In this document: positions 58,894 to 64,000 of the stretch, in pieces | Position numbering within the stretch: the first letter of the stretch is position 1 | Layout: each line of letters starts with the position of its first letter | NCBI GenBank assembly: GCA_964034945.1 | Contig: OZ035963.1 | Coordinates: 1,240,001 to 1,304,000, forward strand | Reading direction: 5' to 3' | Source: Chrysopilus asiliformis | Taxonomy: Eukaryota > Arthropoda > Insecta > Diptera > Rhagionidae | DNA length: 64,000 nt | Program-made: the position numbers and the translations under genes | Notes under the pieces: generated by a model | Database searches by the model: none | What the model was told of the DNA's origin: nothing | What the model saw: only the letters and a program-made list of their open reading frames with translations

Positions 58894-59131
58894 CTGGGCA
58901 CCAATCATGTATTCCGACGCGTCTCTGTCTTTCGACTTCGACGCAGCTTTTAACTCTTGACTTCGCCATATCTGCAGCTTGAAATTTCGCGGAATCGTCA
59001 CTATGAATCGAAACGTGATTCTGACTGTCACTCCAGGAAATTTCAAGCTGCTGATATGGCGATGTCAAGAGTTAAAAGCTGCGTCGAAGTCGTAACACAG
59101 AGACGCGTCGGAATACATGATTGGTGCCCAG
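58894..59131. mobile_element. GACGCGTC foldback element, copy 3 (isolated)
   Basis: It starts CTGGGCACCAATCATGTATT and ends with the exact complement of that tip, so the true termini include CTGGG/CCCAG. Total 238 bp. It is in the opposite internal orientation to copies 1 and 2. A short mismatch (GTAACACAGAGACG versus GAAAGACAGAGACG) is the main arm difference. Confidence 0.9.
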
Positions 59132-60507
59132 ATTTTGTGAAAATTAAAGAAAGTTGTGAGCTATTCAAAAAATATGAATTTTCCGAGTTTTTTTTTAAAG
59201 ATGGGAAAAAATATTTGTATAGATAAATTAGGGACTATAATGTCAATCCGTTGACATTAACGAATATTAAAATATAGGCAAAGCTCGATTTACGTACAAG
59301 GTAAAATTTAAACCATTTGCATAAATCGCGAGATTGCAACAATCGAATGTGCCCAAAAAGATATTTTGCGAAAGCATGTTCAGAATATTTGTGCTTCATT
59401 AGTTGAAAGTTTCGTTAAGATTTTCCTAAACCTAAATAATGTATTTTGTTTCTACTTCTGTGAAAGATAGTCAATCCACATAAATAATATCTTACGTTAT
59501 TTATCACTGTCTAGTGTCTTATATGTCTGCACCAAATCAAATGGGGAAAAATTCTAAATTTAATTAATTTATTTTTGCACTCAAACCCTTGTCAAGTTAA
59601 CTCCAATCTACATTAGTGTGTCATTATTATGAAATCCCACTGGAATTTATCTATTTTCAATTTATTTGACACGAATCTAATTATTTCACAAAACCGGCGT
59701 CTTTTTGACTTACCCATTTAATAAAATATACTCACACGCGATTCTGACATGTAGCTAATTGTTTAACTCGTCAAAGATAAAATTGTATTTAAAAAAAAAG
59801 GGAATAAAAATACAATTTAAAGAAAACGGAAATGGGGCGAAAAATTATCTATGAGGGGAATGCTTCTAAATTGGAGCATGAAATCTGATATAGCTGCAAT
59901 GCATGTAAAACCATGATAATGAAACTTCTCGTGCTTGTTTTCAGAAAAGCAAAGGCAAAAAGAAAAAAAAACAACATTAGCAAAGCCTAAAACTGACGTG
60001 TTGGAAAAACGACTATAAATCGTAGACATCTAACCAGAATACAGCGTCAAGGACGAGACTATGGACTAGGACTATCTTTCACTATGAACGAAGGCGGTTT
60101 AGGTGGATAGAACGAGGTGTTGCGTGATACCACGTCCTAATTCAACATGACACGTGAAAAAAGCTTCAGGTGTCGCTAAGGAAGCACAACAATCGACAAT
60201 GGTGCAAACCTTATAAAGGGTTAAATTGTGAAACATTAAAATCTGGGTTATTTTAAGGTGCTAACTTTTAGCAAATTTTCGATTGAAATTTCGGAAAGAG
60301 AGACAAACTGAAATTAGACTAACTAGAATTTTTAGAATCACGTGCAGAAACGAATAAATTCAAATCCAAAGATTGTATGGAAAATGTTGAGATTCGATGG
60401 AATAAATATGATTGTTTGGAAAACTTGACTCTTTGCCTTTAATTTTGATTAAATTGTAGACATTAATATTAATTAAATTCAATATATAATGGAAAATTAT
60501 TATAAAA
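59132..60507. other. no recognised gene
   Basis: AT-rich; the short minus frame at 59817-60029 is unassigned. Confidence 0.5.
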
Positions 60508-60991
60508 CTAGCTTTGCCCGGCTAAAAGCGTCAATAGAAAAAAAACTTAGGAAAACTAAATTCAGTTGGTTAAAAATTAGGTAGCCTGCATGCTGTTCGT
60601 TAGTTTTTTCTCTTCGGAAAATGATTAACAAACGAACAAAAAATTCCAGCACTTGCATTCGGTATTACTTTACCCCCTTCCCCTTACTCCCCCACCTATC
60701 GGACTACTTTTTAATGGGTCTATGTTGGGGCCGACGAACATCTATGCCAAATTTCAGGCCAATCGGTTCAATAGTTTCCCCGCGAAAGAGTTACATAGCG
60801 CAAAAACTAAGTTTCGAAATCACTTTACCCCTCCCCATACTCCCTAACCCCTCGCGCTACTTTTCCGTATGCCTATGTTGGAACCAGAACTACCACAGAC
60901 ACTCATGCCAAATTTCAAGTCAATCGGTTCAGCCGTTTTTGCGTGAAAGAGGAACAGACAGACACCAACTCATTTTTATATATTAGTATGA
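60508..60991 (-). mobile_element. Helitron-like element, copy 5, diverged 3' end
   Basis: On the minus strand it starts TCATACTAATATATAAAAAT at 60991 and ends CTAG at 60508 before a T. The 3' hairpin is eroded (GCCGGGCAAAG instead of ACCCG...CGGGT). The interior carries the usual TTCCTCTTTCACGCAAAAAC, plus a second TAAATTTCGGCC-like block, so this 484-bp copy is longer than copies 2 and 3. The 121-codon plus frame is a by-product. Confidence 0.8.
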
Positions 60992-63900
60992 TGATGAAGA
61001 CAAAAAAAAACTAAAATATTTTCAATAATTCACATGTATTAAATTCTAATCCAAGATTGTATTAAGTTTTTGTCAATATAATTTTAGGATTGAAAAGTAC
61101 TCTAGGATTTCTTATCGTGTAGAAAACGTAGAGTTAGGTTCCAAAACAGTTTTTTAATTGCTTCAAAAATTTACCAAAAAAAAGATAAATTCAGGTAATT
61201 CATGTAACTTATAATGTGATTTTATCGACCGGAAAATGAATGGAAAATTAACTCCATGAAATTTACTGAACGTTAAGTAATAAAATAAATAAACATTTAA
61301 ACTGTGCAAATATTATTTTTCGTTAAACTGGAAATCAAATATTGTTTCATTAATTTAAAGAGTTTTAACGAGTACCGTTACTTCTAAATCCATTTTTCTG
61401 TACAAAAATATATCTTTATTTAGTTTTCAAGTTTAAGGTACCTATTATTTCCCACGTAAAAAAACAAGAAAGATTTGCCATAACCAATTTCATTTCTCAT
61501 AAACACTTTAGCAACGATTCAGGTGTACCTAATAAAATGAAAATTAATTTAAAATACAAAAGAAATAAAACTCTTTTAAAATGATAAAAGGTAAAATCGG
61601 CAAACACACAATTATGAAAAGGTAGAAATAAATAAACCTGCATAGTCTAATATCCATATTCTATTATCTATAATATTTGAAAAAAATAAATTGAAATTCT
61701 AGTGTCGATCTTCTGCAATATTTCTAAATCAAATGCAAGGCACGATTTGAAAACTCACTCTAATGACTTCATTAACGGAAATTCAGGTGGAGAATATCTT
61801 CACGAAACACACCTTCTCTGAAATGTAAGTTTTATTTTGTTATGCCTATTCTAATTTCGTGTGATGGAGAGAGTATTTTATCCACAAAACTCAAACATGT
61901 TTTGTTCTTTACACGCTGTTTTCATTTTCATTTTCAGATCACTATTAAAATGCGACAAATTACTTGGCGCCATAATATTTTTTCTTAGCATAGATACTTG
62001 GTGAGTTGAAATCGATATTCTACATTTATAGTGCAGTTATAAATTTTAAACTACTTTAGTTAGTTGTCATAATAAAACGTACAGAATTAAACATTTAAAA
62101 AGTTTATTTTTAAACCAAGATTTCTTTAACAATTCAATGAATTTCAAAATACAAATTCCAATTGTTTTAAATCCTCTTTGTAAAAAATTTAAATTTTTAT
62201 AGGACACGTTTAACGTTCGGTATTTTACTATAATTGTTGATAAGCTGGTAACATTGAAAATTTTGACATTACCATGAAAGAGAATTCTGTTTGCTCTCAT
62301 TCATTTCATTGCTGTGTTTTGTATTCTTTCTTGTGCACATTTTCGTCTCTTCGATGTACTACAAGCGATAAAAAATTTCCCAAAGCCTGGCACGTGAGAC
62401 GAACTCTCGCGCATTTCGCCTTGATAGACCAAAATTACGCAAAAGCACTTGACATATGATTAGTGGTAGCAAAATTGTACATTATTGAGAAATCTTTACA
62501 TTCGGAGATTTACAAAACTCGGATAATATCAACAGGATTTTTGAGTCTGAGTTTTAACCACTTGATCATGATTCCTTCTTGGTTCTGAATACAGAAAAAA
62601 GTCACTTTTGCGCTGAAATTTGGCTGTTGTGATCAGGACAATGCTTTTAAAAATCTAAAATGTAAAAAAATATGAAATATGACATAATACGGTTCGAAAA
62701 AAAACTAAAATAATACATGATAGCGGGTATAGGGGATTTTTTTCTAGAATATCGTTATCTCCCATTTTCTTTCTTTTGATTTTAGTGCTGAATGCGACTT
62801 TCAAAAGCAGTTTTCATGAAGGAATATTTGGATTTTGCAGTGTTTTTCGCCATGCAGAAACCAAAAACCACCGTTTGAAGACAGCTTCAAATCAATAGTT
62901 TAAATTTGGTGATCTGTGTATTGATTATTGTCCTTGTCGATCCTCAAACTAGAATTATTGATCTATGAGTCATAGACTGGACGCACAAAAACATCAATTC
63001 TCATTTTTCAAAAAAATAATAATAATAATGTAAAAAAAATGGTTGTTATCCTTTATAGAATTTAAACGAATTTTCCAATTTAATTAGAGCGCTTTTAAAA
63101 CTGGTAAATTCCCAAAGAAACAACACAATTTACAGCTTTGAACGCGAGGCAACACTAATTTTGTTCTAACAGGGATTGCGAGAGCAAACAGTTTTTACGT
63201 GTTCACTGTTCTCTTCCGAAAAGCCACCATCAAATAGCAACGTAAAATTTTGTAGCCAGTTCAAATTCAACTTTGTAGCGAGTTGGCCAGGGTTTACGAA
63301 ACCTGTTTGAAAGGAAAAAGGAATCGCGATTTCGAGCTCGTCCTTGCAGTGGCCAGGTGCAATTTATAAAAAAAAATAAAAAAGTGTAATTTATTAAAAG
63401 CGAAATTGAATTCAGTGTAAATCCCATAAAAATACTGTTCAGATTATCGAGAGTTCACCCTACAAAACTCCAGTTGGTTGGAAAAAACGCGCGCGTGCAT
63501 TTTTTGTTGGTGTGTAAATTGCTGAGCCTAAGCCTTTGTGGTGTGGTTTTGAAAACCGGTTAGTGTTTTACAACTACTACAATCATTACCCTTATTATTA
63601 TTCATTACTATTGTTGATTTTTTTTTGCCAATTGCCGCTTTTTCCGCAAACGTTATTCTACTGGAAATTAAATATAAACATGTGAATCAATAAAAATAAA
63701 AGAATCGCACCGCAATCATGCTGTAGTGCTTTTATGGAATTTAAACCAACGAAAGTTGTTGCATTTCGATGCGTTTCATTTATCGAGGTTGATATTTAAT
63801 AGGATTATTTTAGTTGCCTCGTCAGTTATGGAGTTTTCACTTGGATTTACCATTATATACCAGAGGATTATAAAACAATAGAAATATTGGTATAAAAGTA

Positions 63901-64000
63901 CAAAAATCATTTGCTGTAAACAAAACATAAGTATGTAGAAAATCTGTATGTAAACTTACGTAATTTTTGCAATAGATCAGATTTTTTTTGTTTAAATAAT
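60992..64000. other. no recognised gene; possible promoter-like patch
   Basis: AT-rich to about 63.1 kb. A more GC-rich patch at 63170-63560 contains CCAGTTGGTTGG, an ACGCGCGCGTGC run and GGTGTGTAAATTGC, which has the look of a fly promoter or 5' leader, but no splice donor or start codon could be tied to it. The remainder holds nothing I can support. Confidence 0.4.

Overview
This window looks like AT-rich, gene-poor, repeat-rich eukaryotic DNA, most likely from an insect and probably a fly. The basis is: no long open reading frames, no tRNA or rRNA genes, small exon-like islands with GT/AG splice signals, and an assortment of DNA transposons typical of insect genomes (Tc1/mariner, PIF/Harbinger, piggyBac-type TTAA elements, Helitron-like elements with CTRR ends, long palindromic foldbacks). 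The species cannot be fixed from the sequence alone. No complete protein-coding gene is visible. The window is best read as intergenic or giant-intron DNA, with a few candidate exons.

Layout. 0-5 kb: copies of a CACTCAG-ended repeat, then a three-level nest in which a TAA-flanked MITE (3989-4961) contains a TA-flanked MITE (4047-4438) and a short Helitron-like element (4494-4886). 6.1-9.3 kb: a 3.1-kb element with perfect 14-bp ends and TA flanks, filled with arrays of a CAGTAAA/TTTACTG motif, with candidate spliced minus-strand exons in its middle. 15.0-15.4 kb: a GCTGTCC-ended MITE. 17.5-18.5 kb: a Harbinger element keeping the N-terminus of its transposase. 21.6-22.5 kb: a deleted Tc1/mariner element with perfect 31-bp ends. 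25.5 kb: a small TTAA element. 26.7-27.35 kb: a candidate 5' end of a plus-strand gene (5'UTR exon, 100-bp intron, start codon in good context). 34-35.5 kb: a second CACTCAG element and a second Helitron-like element. 36.7 kb: a weak minus-strand exon candidate. 39 kb: a hAT-like end. 41.4-43.8 kb: a hairpin repeat and a cluster of GACGCGTC foldbacks. 45.2 kb: a candidate minus-strand terminal coding exon with acceptor, stop and polyA signal. 46-47 kb: a Harbinger-type MITE and a third Helitron-like element. 48.8 kb: a piggyBac-type MITE. 51.9-52.8 kb: a Helitron-like element carrying an inserted element with a ~130-bp-arm hairpin. 55.6-56.8 kb: a long ACTTTC-family repeat and a 152-bp MITE. 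58.9 kb: an isolated GACGCGTC foldback. 60.5-61 kb: a fifth Helitron-like element.

The sequence supports transposon history far better than gene function. At least seven element types can be bounded by terminal repeats, most with target duplications of the expected length (TA, TAA/TTA, TTAA, or A|T insertion for Helitrons). The nests give a relative order of insertion. The most unusual item is the 6142-9280 element, because of its dispersed palindromic motif arrays and the possible gene between them. Exon calls rest only on splice-site appearance and reading frame, and are given low to moderate confidence.
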